The notes below the pieces were generated by a model. It had not been told where the DNA came from. It did not search any database and saw only the letters and a list, made by a program, of their open reading frames with translations. Shown in pieces: positions 43,704-52,633 of a stretch of 64,000 nt of DNA (the stretch's first letter is position 1; each line of letters opens with the position of its first letter). Origin of the DNA: Hungatella hathewayi (GTDB lineage Bacteria; Bacillota; Clostridia; Lachnospirales; Lachnospiraceae); NCBI GenBank assembly GCA_025149285.1, contig CP102274.1:5420001-5484000 (forward strand), written 5' to 3'. The position numbers and the translations under genes are program-made.

Positions 43704-44379
43704 GTGTATATCCGCCCTTTTTCTCGTCGCTCACGATGGTCCCGCGATCCATGGTAATCACCCGTTTCTTCATGCGGTCTACGATTTCATGGCTGTGGGT
43801 GACTACGATTACCGTGGTTCCTCTCCTGTTGATCTCATCTAACAGCTTCATGATTTCCATGGAGTTATGGCCATCTAAATTGCCCGTAGGCTCGTCGGCT
43901 AAAAGTATCTCCGGGCGGTTAATCAGTGCCCTGGCTATCGCAACACGCTGCTGTTCGCCTCCTGACAGCTGCTGCGGATAAAATTTGTATTTTGAAGAAA
44001 GTCCCACCATTGTCAGCATGGTTGGTACCGATTCCCTGATGCTCCTGGCGGAAGCGCCGATGACACGCTGCGCAAATGCCACATTCTCGTATACATTGCG
44101 GTCCTTTAACAGCCGGAAGTCCTGGAAAATCATTCCCAGCCTCCTGCGGTACTTGGGAATGTAGCGCCTGGGCATCTTCCCGAGGTTCATATCGTTCACG
44201 ATTATCTTGCCGGAGGTCGGTTCCACCTCTTTTAATAAAAGCTTTAAAAGCGTTGATTTACCAGAACCGCTCCGTCCAATGATGAAAACGAACTCTCCGT
44301 CCTCAACCGTTATGTTGATGTTACGCAAAGCCTTGTTTCCGGTTTCGTATGTTTTATTTACATTCCACAGTTCGATCAT
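43693..44379 (-). CDS. ftsE: Cell division ATPase FtsE
   Basis: 228-residue ABC ATPase. Walker A GRSGSGKSTLLKLLL, signature LSGGEQQRVAIARAL, Walker B ILLADEPTGNLD, and the FtsE-type VTHSHEIVDRM switch. It drives FtsX to activate septal peptidoglycan hydrolysis. Overlaps ftsX by 11 bases, so the two are translationally coupled. Long hairpin upstream ends the preceding CdaR gene. Confidence 0.96.
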   Translation of the reverse strand: MIELWNVNKTYETGNKALRNINITVEDGEFVFIIGRSGSGKSTLLKLLLKEVEPTSGKIIVNDMNLGKMPRRYIPKYRRRLGMIFQDFRLLKDRNVYENVAFAQRVIGASARSIRESVPTMLTMVGLSSKYKFYPQQLSGGEQQRVAIARALINRPEILLADEPTGNLDGHNSMEIMKLLDEINRRGTTVIVVTHSHEIVDRMKKRVITMDRGTIVSDEKKGGYTHED

Positions 44380-44463
44380 CTTTTTCCTCTGAAGTCTTGT
44401 TTCATTCCTTTATCTCGTTCCGCTCCTTTGCAGTACCGGCCATGCTCCGCTTCGCTCTACGAA

Positions 44464-44522
44464 AAGAGCCAGGAAAGAATCTGATTTTGTGCCTGCACAG
44501 CGCAGATTCTTTCCTGTCTCTT
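44464..44522 (-). terminator. Long hairpin after the CdaR-type gene
   Basis: A 14-base-pair stem (CAGGAAAGAATCTG with its complement) extended by AAGAG/CTCTT after one mismatch, 19-base loop. Minus-strand exit is CTCTTTTC. Lies 46 bases after the regulator's stop. Confidence 0.65.
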
Positions 44523-44567
44523 CCCCCAATGCTTAAGCTGCGCACACAGCCGCGCTGCTTTTTCTCT

Positions 44568-45656
44568 TTAGTAGTCCTGGTTCTCCATATATTTCATATA
44601 CTTCACAACCATAAGCGCAATCTTGAATGTGATCGCATCCTCAAATACCCTCAGATCAAGCCCTGTGCTCTTCTGCAGCTTATCCAGTCTGTATACCAGC
44701 GTATTTCTGTGAATATAGAGCTGTCTCGATGTCTCAGAAACATTTAAGCTGTTCTCAAAGAACTTGTTGATCGTGGTAAGCGTCTCCTCGTCAAACTCGT
44801 CAGGAGATTTGCCGTCAAAGATTTCCTTGATGAACATACGGCACAGCGGAAGCGGAAGCTGATAGATCAGTCGTCCGATGCCCAGCTTGCTGTATGCAAC
44901 TACATTCTTGTTGCTGTAGAAGATCTTGCCTACATCCATCGCCATCTTGGCTTCCTTGTAGGAACGGGATACTTCCTTGATCTCACCGACGATCGTACCG
45001 AAGGCCACGTGAACCTGAGTCATGGCTTCTGTGTTCAGCATGTCCAGAATGGTATTTGCCGTCTTCTCCAGTTCCTCGTATGTCTCGCCGTCCCGGACTT
45101 CCTTAACCAGGATGATGTTCTTCTCATCCACCGCGGTAACAAAATCCTTCGTTTTGGCAGCAAATAAATTGCGGACTGTCTCTAATGCGTTGACATCCTT
45201 CTCATGCTGTGTCTCAATGATGAATACGACACGCTTGATGTTTGTCTCAATGTGAAGCTTCTTGGCGCGGTTGTAGATATCCACTAAAAGCAGATTGTCC
45301 AGAAGCAGATTCTTAATAAAGTTATCCTTATCAAAACGCTCCTTGTAAGCAACCAGAAGACTCTGAATCTGGAAGGCGGCAAGCTTGCCGACCATGTATA
45401 CGTCGTCACTGCCTCCCTTGGCAAGAAGAATATATTCTAACTGGTGCTCATCAAAAACCTTGAAAAACTGGTATCCCTGAATTACCTGGCTGTCAGCCGG
45501 AGAATCCACAAATGCCAGGATAGAACTCTCATAATCTTCTGCATCAGGAAATGTTGTTGCCAATACCTTTCCTTCCGTATCACATATGCATAAATCAATT
45601 CTCGTAATTCCTTTTAATCCTTCAATCGTCGTTTGAAGTATTTGATTCGAAATCAT
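44568..45656 (-). CDS. CdaR/PucR-type transcription regulator
   Basis: 362 residues. The C-terminal HTH_30 domain (RQLYIHRNTLVYRLDKL, then TGLDLRVFEDAITFKIALMV) is the mark of the CdaR/PucR regulators. The first 130 residues contain a sugar-diacid recognition-like sensor (LQTTIEGLKGITRIDLCICD); a GGDEF-like degenerate linker domain lies between. Members govern use of sugar diacids or purines, but many Clostridia copies have unknown inducers. AAGGAGAG precedes the ATG. Right next to, and on the same strand as, the MsmK-type ATPase, with a terminator in between, so not in one transcript. Confidence 0.88.
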   Translation of the reverse strand: MISNQILQTTIEGLKGITRIDLCICDTEGKVLATTFPDAEDYESSILAFVDSPADSQVIQGYQFFKVFDEHQLEYILLAKGGSDDVYMVGKLAAFQIQSLLVAYKERFDKDNFIKNLLLDNLLLVDIYNRAKKLHIETNIKRVVFIIETQHEKDVNALETVRNLFAAKTKDFVTAVDEKNIILVKEVRDGETYEELEKTANTILDMLNTEAMTQVHVAFGTIVGEIKEVSRSYKEAKMAMDVGKIFYSNKNVVAYSKLGIGRLIYQLPLPLCRMFIKEIFDGKSPDEFDEETLTTINKFFENSLNVSETSRQLYIHRNTLVYRLDKLQKSTGLDLRVFEDAITFKIALMVVKYMKYMENQDY

Positions 45657-45710
45657 GGCACACTCTCCTTATCGTAAATTTTCCCTTATTCTATATTAAT
45701 GCAAAAACTA

Positions 45711-45744
45711 AAAAAAAGCAAGCGAGTATAGCACTCGCCTGCTT
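45711..45744 (-). terminator. Intrinsic terminator after the MsmK-type gene
   Basis: Stem AAGCA-GCGAGT pairs with ACTCGC-TGCTT across one mismatch, followed on the minus strand by seven T. 16 bases after the stop codon. Confidence 0.85.
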
Positions 45745-45759
45745 AAATTTTCATAAAAT

Positions 45760-46872
45760 TTAGTTTAAGATTACCAGTTCTGTATCCTTATCGAATACAT
45801 GGATCTTTGTTAAGTCAAGAGCAAGCTTTACAGTATCGCCAGGTCTTGCGGTTGTACGAGGATTTACTCTGGCTGTAAAGTTAGCGTCATCAACATCGAA
45901 GTATAAGTAAACTTCAGCACCTAACAGCTCGTAAACTCTGATGGTTGCATCGATGATGCTGTTCGGGGAAGATGCAAGGAATGCTTCCTCATCATGTAAA
46001 TCTTCCGGACGGATACCTAAAACAACAGTCTTTCCAACATAGCCGGCACCCTCTAACTTCTTCGCTTTTCCTTCCGGAAGTGCGATGGTGTGTCCGCCGA
46101 ATGTAAGAGTAACGTCGCTTCCGCTCTTAGCAACGGTTGCTTCGATTAAGTTCATCTGAGGAGCTCCGATGAATCCGGCAACGAACTTGTTGCCTGGCTT
46201 GTCGTATAAGTTCTGCGGAGAATCAACCTGCTGAACAACGCCGTCCTTCATAACTACGATTCTGGTACCAAGTGTCATAGCCTCTGTCTGGTCATGTGTA
46301 ACGTAGATGATGGTTGCCTGCAGTCTCTGATGTAACTTGGAGATCTCAATACGCATCTGGCCTCTCAGCTTAGCATCCAGGTTGGATAACGGTTCGTCCA
46401 TTAAGAAGACTTTAGGATTACGTACGATAGCACGTCCCATAGCAACACGCTGTCTCTGTCCACCGGATAATGCCTTCGGCTTTCTGTCTAATAAATGCTC
46501 AAGGTCAAGGATTCTTGCTGCTTCGTGAACCAGCTTGTCGATCTCGTCCTTTGGTGTCTTTCTCAGTTTCAGACCGAATGCCATGTTATCGTATACGGTC
46601 ATATGCGGATACAGAGCGTAGTTCTGGAATACCATTGCGATATCTCTGTCCTTCGGCTCAACGTCGTTCATTAATTTGCCATCGATGTAAAGTTCACCGG
46701 AGGAAATATCTTCCAGACCAGCGATCATACGAAGGGTTGTGGACTTACCACATCCGGAAGGTCCTACGAAAATAACAAACTCTCTGTCTGCGATTTCCAG
46801 ATTGAAATCCTTTACTGCTTCGAATCCGTTCGGATATTTCTTTGTGATGTTCTTTAATGATAAACTTGCCAT
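45760..46872 (-). CDS. Multi-sugar ABC transporter ATPase (MsmK/UgpC type)
   Basis: 370 residues. ABC part: GPSGCGKSTTLRMIAGLE, LSGGQRQRVAMGRAIVR, VFLMDEPLSNLDAKLR; C-terminal regulatory OB domains (VLGIRPEDLHDEEAFL) typical of MalK-like ATPases. Encoded alone without permeases. In Bacillota a single such ATPase (MsmK/MsmX) often serves several sugar importers encoded elsewhere, and I infer the same role. Strong AGGAGG site. Expression is probably strong given codon choice, which is more biased than in neighbours. Confidence 0.93.
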   Translation of the reverse strand: MASLSLKNITKKYPNGFEAVKDFNLEIADREFVIFVGPSGCGKSTTLRMIAGLEDISSGELYIDGKLMNDVEPKDRDIAMVFQNYALYPHMTVYDNMAFGLKLRKTPKDEIDKLVHEAARILDLEHLLDRKPKALSGGQRQRVAMGRAIVRNPKVFLMDEPLSNLDAKLRGQMRIEISKLHQRLQATIIYVTHDQTEAMTLGTRIVVMKDGVVQQVDSPQNLYDKPGNKFVAGFIGAPQMNLIEATVAKSGSDVTLTFGGHTIALPEGKAKKLEGAGYVGKTVVLGIRPEDLHDEEAFLASSPNSIIDATIRVYELLGAEVYLYFDVDDANFTARVNPRTTARPGDTVKLALDLTKIHVFDKDTELVILN

Positions 46873-47152
46873 CGCTTAATCCTCCTAATTTTGAATAAAA
46901 ATATGTGTTTGTTCTTCTTCCCAGACCCGCGGCCCCTGGCTGCTGTCTGTTTCATTTACTGACCTAATCATACATGAACACCACTTCTTTTACCATATGG
47001 CAATTAACCAAAATCCAATTCTGCCTTTTGGCTAATTTGTATATTCAATAAAAAAAATGACTGAAACGTCAAAATATCGAAAGTTCCGGCCGGGCATTTC
47101 TGTCTAATATCTCTAACCTGTTCCGCATCCGTCCCGGATTTGGTCGGAAACG
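46873..47152. other. Upstream region of the MsmK-type gene
   Basis: About 280 bases, AT-rich, without genes; must hold the promoter. A TATGAT hexamer lies at a plausible place but no good -35 element pairs with it. No cre-like box could be confirmed. Confidence 0.4.
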
Positions 47153-47187
47153 ACAAAACAGCGCCGAATTTCTTCGCGCTGTCTTGT
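47153..47187 (-). terminator. Terminator after the methyltransferase gene
   Basis: ACAGCGC/GCGCTGT stem with outer ACAA/TTGT pairs and an 11-base loop, 18 bases after the stop codon. Confidence 0.65.
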
Positions 47188-47204
47188 TTATATTTTCGTA
47201 AGAT

Positions 47205-47789
47205 TTACTGTTTTCTGACCAGGACATTCAGCCACCGTGTGTCAGAATGACCAGAGCGGACATCCTCGGTTTCCCAGATCTTTACTACATCAAACCGGTC
47301 GTTGTCTTTCAGTACTTCCTCCATGGCATCCTCTGTGTAGTCACAGAAATACCGCTCTCCCCGGAAGCCCTCAAAGTCTCCCAGCTTAAAGGACATATAA
47401 AGAATTCCACTGTCTTTTAAGGCCCTTGCTATCTTTGTAAGAATGTCAGACAGTTCCTTTTCCGGAACGTGAAGCAGGGAAGCGCAGGCCCAGATTCCAT
47501 CAAACACGCTGTCGAAATCCATCTCCTCAAAGGTCATATGGAGTACTTCCAGCCCTGTGTGAATCTCCGCCAGTTTACACATCTCCTCTGATGCATCCAT
47601 GGCCGTCACATCGTATCCCAGTTCGTAGAAAATCAGGCTGTCCCTTCCGGAGCCGCATCCGAGGTCAAGAATCGTATCCCCTTCCTCCAGAAGATTTAAA
47701 AATTCCGTTCTAATCTCCGACATATCCTGATCCACTGTCTCTTCGAACACCTTTGCCGCATACTTATTATAATAGTCTATCGAGTCCAA
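47205..47789 (-). CDS. Class I SAM-dependent methyltransferase
   Basis: 194 residues. Motif I is TILDLGCGSGRDSLIFYELG, motif II region VTAMDASEEMCKLAE, and post-I FDGIWACASLLHVPEKEL, all typical of class I Rossmann-fold methyltransferases (SmtA/Tam-like). The substrate cannot be told. I choose the TTG at 47789 as start since AGGAGG stands six bases before it; the GTG at 47816 has no site of its own. Last in a run of three genes with CvfB and an acyl-ACP thioesterase. Confidence 0.85.
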   Translation of the reverse strand: MDSIDYYNKYAAKVFEETVDQDMSEIRTEFLNLLEEGDTILDLGCGSGRDSLIFYELGYDVTAMDASEEMCKLAEIHTGLEVLHMTFEEMDFDSVFDGIWACASLLHVPEKELSDILTKIARALKDSGILYMSFKLGDFEGFRGERYFCDYTEDAMEEVLKDNDRFDVVKIWETEDVRSGHSDTRWLNVLVRKQ

Positions 47790-47820
47790 AACAATCCTCC
47801 TGTTATTCCTTTCCACTCTA

Positions 47821-48657
47821 TTAAAGTATCTCTATGGTTTTCTCGGTAATCCTTACTTTTCCATCTTTTAAGAGATGGCCAACCGCACGTTTAAATGCGT
47901 TCTTGCTCATCTGAAACTCACGCTTGATCACCTCCGGCGCCGCCTTGTCCGTAAAGGGAAGCACTCCGCCGAACTGGTCTCCGATTACGGCAAGTACCCG
48001 GGCCGAATCATCGTCCATCTGTAAATATGCCTTCTGTCTCGGGCTTAAATCCAGCTTGCCGTCCTCCCGCACCTTGGTCACCCGGGCCGACACCGTGTCT
48101 CCTTCATGATAATCGTCAAAGAGCTCCTTCTTTGGAATCAGTCCGTAGTACTTATGATCGACCGCCACGAACGCTCCAAGATTCTCATTGATCTCATAGA
48201 TCGTTCCCGTCACCTGATCGTCTTTCTGATAAGGCGATTCACTGCTCATGTAGGCATAAACCCGCATGGTAGCCGCAAGTCTCTGGCTCTTATCTACATA
48301 CAGCGCTACCAGAACAGATTCGCCCTGGCGTACCTTATGCGTCTGCTCACGGAACGGAAGAAGAAGATCCTTCTCCAGTCCCATGTCGAGAAAGGCTCCG
48401 ATTTTGGCGACCTCCTTTACCGGAAGCATCGCTGTCTCTCCTACCGAAAGCTTCGGGATCCCTGTCGTTGCAATCAGGCGGTCCTCCGAGTCTTTATAAA
48501 TAAATACGCTGATTTCATCGCCCGGCTTCGCTCCCTCCGGAACCTGTTTCTTCGGAAGCAGAACGGAAGCTTCTGAAGCTGCCCCCTCCCCCAAATATAC
48601 GCCGAACTCCTTGACCCTCTGCACCGTCAGGGTCTGCACTTTTCCCAGTTCTATCAT
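47821..48657 (-). CDS. CvfB-like S1 RNA-binding protein
   Basis: 278 residues: three S1-type OB folds (IELGKVQTLTVQRVKEFGVY, VGETAMLPVKEVAKIGAFLD, DQVTGTIYEINENLGAFVAV) and a C-terminal winged helix (MSKNAFKRAVGHLLKDGKVR). This is the CvfB architecture, known in Staphylococcus as a virulence regulator that binds RNA. ATG at 48657 overlaps the thioesterase stop (ATGA) and is preceded by AGAGAGG; the frame beyond it belongs to the neighbour. Confidence 0.88.
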   Translation of the reverse strand: MIELGKVQTLTVQRVKEFGVYLGEGAASEASVLLPKKQVPEGAKPGDEISVFIYKDSEDRLIATTGIPKLSVGETAMLPVKEVAKIGAFLDMGLEKDLLLPFREQTHKVRQGESVLVALYVDKSQRLAATMRVYAYMSSESPYQKDDQVTGTIYEINENLGAFVAVDHKYYGLIPKKELFDDYHEGDTVSARVTKVREDGKLDLSPRQKAYLQMDDDSARVLAVIGDQFGGVLPFTDKAAPEVIKREFQMSKNAFKRAVGHLLKDGKVRITEKTIEIL

Positions 48658-49385
48658 ATTATATCCTCTCTCGTTTTTCCCCGCAGCCATATCACTGCAT
48701 AAGCCGCTCCCTGCTCATCACAGAGAGAAACCGTGTATCCTTCATCCGTCCGGCTGACATGCGGATAAACCACATCGCCGCAGACGGCTGCCTTCTTATA
48801 CTCCACCCGAAGTTCTCCGACCTCGATTTCAGCCGGAAGCACCTCCCTGGCTATCTCCACATACTGGGCATTATTCACATGATGATTCGTGTCGATGTGG
48901 TGTTTGGCGATCGTCACGCACTCCGTCTCCACATAGTCTGCAGGTACCGTGATCTTCCGCGGCGCGTACTCCATCTCCAGGCGCTTCTCATCGCCTCTGC
49001 CGTATCCACGGATATTCTCTTCCTTCACCTTCACAGGGCGGCCCAGCTCCGTATCAAACAGAAACCACACGGAATTGGCCCTCACCAGGTAATTTCCTGC
49101 CTGATCGCAGATGGTAAAATTACGGTATCCGTAAAAACCCTTAAAATCATAGGGCCATGTACCGATGACCACTTCCTCTCCCAGAGCCGGATACCGGTCA
49201 ATCACAATCTGCCAGGAAGAGAGCCACCACGCCTGATGGTGTTCTGTCAGATAGGAAATCCCAAGCCCGATATCCTCCGATTGGAACGTCGAACAGTCCT
49301 GTAAGTAATTCATAATACCTGTAAGCGTCAGTTTTCCGTATTCATCCGTCTCACTGTACCGTATCCTGCTGCCAAATGTGTACAT
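48654..49385 (-). CDS. Acyl-ACP thioesterase
   Basis: 243 residues forming two hotdog folds. Motifs of the bacterial FatA/FatB-like family: YSETDEYGKLTLTGIMNYLQ with DCSTFQSEDIG, WLSSWQIVIDRYPALGEEVV, and a second fold with HHIDTNHHVNNAQYVEIARE. It frees fatty acids from acyl carrier protein, ending elongation. ATG at 49385 has GAGAGGTG before it. Coupled to cvfB by a four-base overlap. Confidence 0.9.
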   Translation of the reverse strand: MYTFGSRIRYSETDEYGKLTLTGIMNYLQDCSTFQSEDIGLGISYLTEHHQAWWLSSWQIVIDRYPALGEEVVIGTWPYDFKGFYGYRNFTICDQAGNYLVRANSVWFLFDTELGRPVKVKEENIRGYGRGDEKRLEMEYAPRKITVPADYVETECVTIAKHHIDTNHHVNNAQYVEIAREVLPAEIEVGELRVEYKKAAVCGDVVYPHVSRTDEGYTVSLCDEQGAAYAVIWLRGKTREDII

Positions 49386-49548
49386 GCTGCACCTCTCATC
49401 AAAATTAAGTAACATTATAAAGCATTTTGCCTGTCTTGTCCAGAAGAAGGAACGATTCTGCTGCAGAAAAAGAAGCAGTTCCTTATGGATTCCTGCTTCT
49501 TTTCATGTTTCTGCAATTTATAAGATGACATTCTCATAAAATACTGCA

Positions 49549-49576
49549 AAACCCGCAGGACAGCTCCTGCGGGTTT
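49549..49576 (-). terminator. Terminator of the first tRNA-Gln gene
   Basis: Twelve-base-pair stem AAACCCGCAGGA with its complement, four-base loop, T-rich exit on the minus strand (GGGTTTTGCAGTATTTT). Confidence 0.75.
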
Positions 49577-49584
49577 CATCAAGA

Positions 49585-49656
49585 CTGGGCTACAAGGATT
49601 CGAACCTTGAAATGACGGAGTCAGAGTCCGTTGCCTTACCATTTGGCGATAGCCCA
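49585..49656 (-). tRNA. tRNA-Gln (anticodon CUG), copy 1
   Basis: Folds as a clover leaf on the minus strand: acceptor TGGGCTA/TAGCCCA, D arm GCC/GGC, anticodon stem ACGGA/TCCGT with loop CTCTGAC (anticodon CTG), T arm CAAGG-TTCGAAT-CCTTG. Discriminator G, no encoded CCA. Its body is identical to the copy at 52423. Confidence 0.95.
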
Positions 49657-49673
49657 TTAACACAGCGAAATTT

Positions 49674-49702
49674 ATTATACAAGATGTTGGTGTGATAGTC
49701 AA
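49674..49702 (-). promoter_or_regulatory. Promoter of tRNA-Gln copy 1
   Basis: TTGACT, 17 bases, TATAAT on the minus strand, 18 bases before the tRNA. Confidence 0.8.
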
Positions 49703-49753
49703 GCACTTTTTTATTATTTTAATCTCGCTGTGTCAATAAAGCCTTTCTTTCCT

Positions 49754-52030
49754 CTACTTTACAACTACTTCCAACTTCTCCTCTCCCAGAACTTCAAACG
49801 TAAAGTTTGTGGAAACGTCCGCAGATACGCCTGCGGACGTTCTCTCTGCCCGAAGCGTAATTTTCCCATCTGTTCTGCCGGCCGACACAGTCATGACTAC
49901 ATTTCCGTTCAGATCCGTTACTCCGGTCTCCGCAGTCATTCCATCCTCCGGGAGCCAGAGAAGAAAGCGTACCCCGTCAGCAAAGTCATAATCCGGCCTG
50001 CTGCTTTCCTGTCCGACTGCCACAATACTGCCGGGACGTACCATAAGCGGCAGGGAGAAGTAATCGTGTGTTTCCTTCTGCCATCTGCCTCCTTTGACAG
50101 TCGTTCCGGTAAGTAAATTCACCCATACGCCCTCCGGAAGGTAGTATTCCACCTCTCCCGATTCTTTAAATACCGGAGCCACAAGAAGTGAATCGCCCAG
50201 CATATACTGCTTATCAAGCGGTTCGCAGGCCCGGTCCTCCGGAAATTCCACATACATCGGACGCATCATTGGAATGCCCTCTTCATGAGCTTTTACCGCC
50301 TGCCGATAGAGGTACGGCATCAACGCACATTTTAACTTCACGAATTTCCGGAGCACGTCGCAGGCCTCGTCATCGAACAGCCACGGCACGCGGTAAGAGG
50401 AAGAACCATGAAGCCTGCTGTGAGAGCTTAACAGGCCGAACTGGCACCATCTCTTGTAAATATCCGCCGGCGCTGTATTCTCGAAACCGCTGATATCGTG
50501 GCTCCAGAAACCAAAGCCCGCGCAGGCCAGAGAGAGGCCGCTCCGTATAGTTTCAGCCATTGACGGATAAGTCGCCGAACAGTCGCCGCCCCAATGAGCC
50601 GGAAACTGCTGGCCACCCACTGTCGCGGAACGGGCAAACAGCACGGCTTCCCCCGTCCCCCGTTCTCTTTCCAGAAGCTGGAATACAGCCTGGTTGTAGA
50701 GATAAGTATAATAATTATGCATTTTCACCGGATCAGACCCATCGTAATAAGCGATATCCTTCACCGGAACCCTCTCGCCAAAATCTGTCTTAAAACAGTC
50801 CACTCCCATATCCAGAAGCGTCTTTAATTTGCCCTGATACCAGGCGGCCGCATCCGGATTGGTGAAATCCACCAGCCCCATGCCGGCCTGCCACATATCG
50901 GTCTGCCATACATCCCCATTCGTCTTTCTGATCAGATAGCCATGCTCCATTCCTTCCTGGAACAGAGGAGATTTCTGTCCGATATACGGGTTAATCCACA
51001 CGCAGATCTTTAATCCCCGGTCGTGATACCGTTTCAGCATACCGGCCGGATCCGGAAATGTCTTTGGATCCCAGGTAAAATTACACCACTCATACGCCTC
51101 CATCCAATAGCAGTCAAAATGGAACACATGCAGAGGAATATCCCGGTCCGCCATCCCCTGGATAAATCCGGACGTCGTCCCCTCGTCATAATTGGTCGTA
51201 AAGGAGGTGGTCAGCCAAAGGCCAAAGGACCAGGCCGGAGGCAGCGCCGGTTTACCGGTCAGTTCCGTATATTTAGAAATGGTTCCCTTCGGGGTAGAGC
51301 CGTTAATCACATAGTAATCGAGTCTCTCCCCCTCCACGGAAAACTGCAGACGCTCCACCTTTTCGCTGGCTATCTCATAGGCGGCGTCCCCTTCATTGTC
51401 CAGAAGCACACCGTACCCCTTGTTGGTAATATAAAACGGAATATTTTTGTATGTGATTTCGCTCGCTGTCCCGCCGTCCTCATTCCACATTTCAACCACC
51501 TGGCCGTTCTTCACAAACGGGGTGTATCGCTCGCCCAGTCCATAGATGCACTCATCCACATCAATAGCCAGCTGCTCCACCATATAAGTTTTTCCTGTAT
51601 CCCGGTTTGTCATATGAGCCATATTGCGGTATCCTGTACTGGTCAGCTCCCGTTCCCCGTCAAGGAAGCGGATTCCCCAGCAGTTTGGCCGCTTGTCAAT
51701 GACCGCAGTCGTACGGCCGCTCTGATAGCGGATTTCATCCTCCGTCTCCTCAACCGTCACATGAGGGGAGGTCTGATGGATCCGGGCGAAGGGGCCGTTG
51801 TATGCAGTCCCCTCAAAATGTCTCACGGAAACCTTAATCACATCTTCCATTGGGCTGGAAAGGCGGACCGTAAGCATCCCCAGGTTTAAGCAGTCCCCTC
51901 TTCCCGCAATATGCTTTCCCGGCGCGTAGAGGATGAGTTCATCCCCCTCTCTCCGGCTGTCTGCGAACTCTGCCGCATAGAGCGGGGTTATTTCCTTTTT
52001 TGTACACCAGTAACCTTCCGTAAATTTCAT
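49754..52030 (-). CDS. yicI: GH31 alpha-xylosidase (YicI-like)
   Basis: 758 residues, the usual length for YicI. N-terminal beta domain, then the (beta/alpha)8 core with HVFHFDCYWMEAYEWCNFTW, nucleophile Asp in GVDCFKTDFGERVP, acid/base region HWGGDCSATYPSM, and C-terminal beta domains. GH31 enzymes of this subgroup remove alpha-linked xylose from xyloglucan oligosaccharides (isoprimeverose). ATG at 52030 has GGAAGG upstream; the longer frame starts at a TTG within that region. No transporter nearby. Cytoplasmic. Confidence 0.92.
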   Translation of the reverse strand: MKFTEGYWCTKKEITPLYAAEFADSRREGDELILYAPGKHIAGRGDCLNLGMLTVRLSSPMEDVIKVSVRHFEGTAYNGPFARIHQTSPHVTVEETEDEIRYQSGRTTAVIDKRPNCWGIRFLDGERELTSTGYRNMAHMTNRDTGKTYMVEQLAIDVDECIYGLGERYTPFVKNGQVVEMWNEDGGTASEITYKNIPFYITNKGYGVLLDNEGDAAYEIASEKVERLQFSVEGERLDYYVINGSTPKGTISKYTELTGKPALPPAWSFGLWLTTSFTTNYDEGTTSGFIQGMADRDIPLHVFHFDCYWMEAYEWCNFTWDPKTFPDPAGMLKRYHDRGLKICVWINPYIGQKSPLFQEGMEHGYLIRKTNGDVWQTDMWQAGMGLVDFTNPDAAAWYQGKLKTLLDMGVDCFKTDFGERVPVKDIAYYDGSDPVKMHNYYTYLYNQAVFQLLERERGTGEAVLFARSATVGGQQFPAHWGGDCSATYPSMAETIRSGLSLACAGFGFWSHDISGFENTAPADIYKRWCQFGLLSSHSRLHGSSSYRVPWLFDDEACDVLRKFVKLKCALMPYLYRQAVKAHEEGIPMMRPMYVEFPEDRACEPLDKQYMLGDSLLVAPVFKESGEVEYYLPEGVWVNLLTGTTVKGGRWQKETHDYFSLPLMVRPGSIVAVGQESSRPDYDFADGVRFLLWLPEDGMTAETGVTDLNGNVVMTVSAGRTDGKITLRAERTSAGVSADVSTNFTFEVLGEEKLEVVVK

Positions 52031-52375
52031 AAATGACCTTCCTTTCAAAAATTATAGGAACATTTTACTGATCTGAACGGCTTCCGAAGTCGAAACGCCA
52101 TGTCCAGATTCTATCGATAAAACACGCTTTTTAGCATAAATTCATCATATCATAAGAATCCCTTTTGCAACATAGACAATTCCGAACTGTCATTTGCATT
52201 TTTTTGACTAACCTTGTATCCTCCCATTTACAGAGAAGGCCGCCAATCTTATCAAAAATTCGGCATCACGCCGGAGTCTTTAAGGGGAATTTTCAAGAAA
52301 TATCAGGAATTCAGCCGAGCGAATTCAGAAACCGCTGAACCGGCTGTACAAGTAAGACCACTTTCCAGCAATAAC
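52031..52375. other. Upstream region of yicI
   Basis: Holds the yicI promoter; TTGCAA at a suitable distance from TATGAT is a weak candidate. A plus-strand frame (52214-52453) reads across a terminator and the tRNA and is not credible. Nothing else recognised. Confidence 0.45.
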
Positions 52376-52420
52376 AAAAAAGCTTTTAAGCACAGAATTC
52401 TCATGCTTAAAAGCTTTTTT
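52376..52420 (-). terminator. Terminator of the second tRNA-Gln gene
   Basis: Perfect 17-base-pair stem AAAAAAGCTTTTAAGCA with its complement and an 11-base loop, ending in T-tracts on either strand; begins three bases after the tRNA. Confidence 0.85.
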
Positions 52421-52422
52421 TA

Positions 52423-52494
52423 CTGGGCTACAAGGATTCGAACCTTGAAATGACGGAGTCAGAGTCCGTTGCCTTACCATTTGGCGATAGCCCA
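52423..52494 (-). tRNA. tRNA-Gln (anticodon CUG), copy 2
   Basis: Identical in sequence to 49585-49656, including the discriminator base. It lies 2.8 kb away on the other side of yicI. Confidence 0.95.
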
Positions 52495-52510
52495 TCAACA
52501 CAACGGTTGT

Positions 52511-52539
52511 ATTATACTATACCATTTTCTCTTCGTCAA
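52511..52539 (-). promoter_or_regulatory. Promoter of tRNA-Gln copy 2
   Basis: TTGACG, 17 bases, TATAAT on the minus strand, close to the tRNA start. Sequence is different from that of the first copy. Confidence 0.8.
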
Positions 52540-52633
52540 GCCCTTTTTTCGTATTTTTTCTATTTTCTTTATTATTCCTTCAAATCAAACAGTTTAGGTC
52601 ACATTTCTGATTCGTCACATGACACAATCCGTA

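Noticed and set aside
52214..52453. 79-codon plus-strand frame
   Set aside because: Would run through a terminator and antisense through a tRNA gene.
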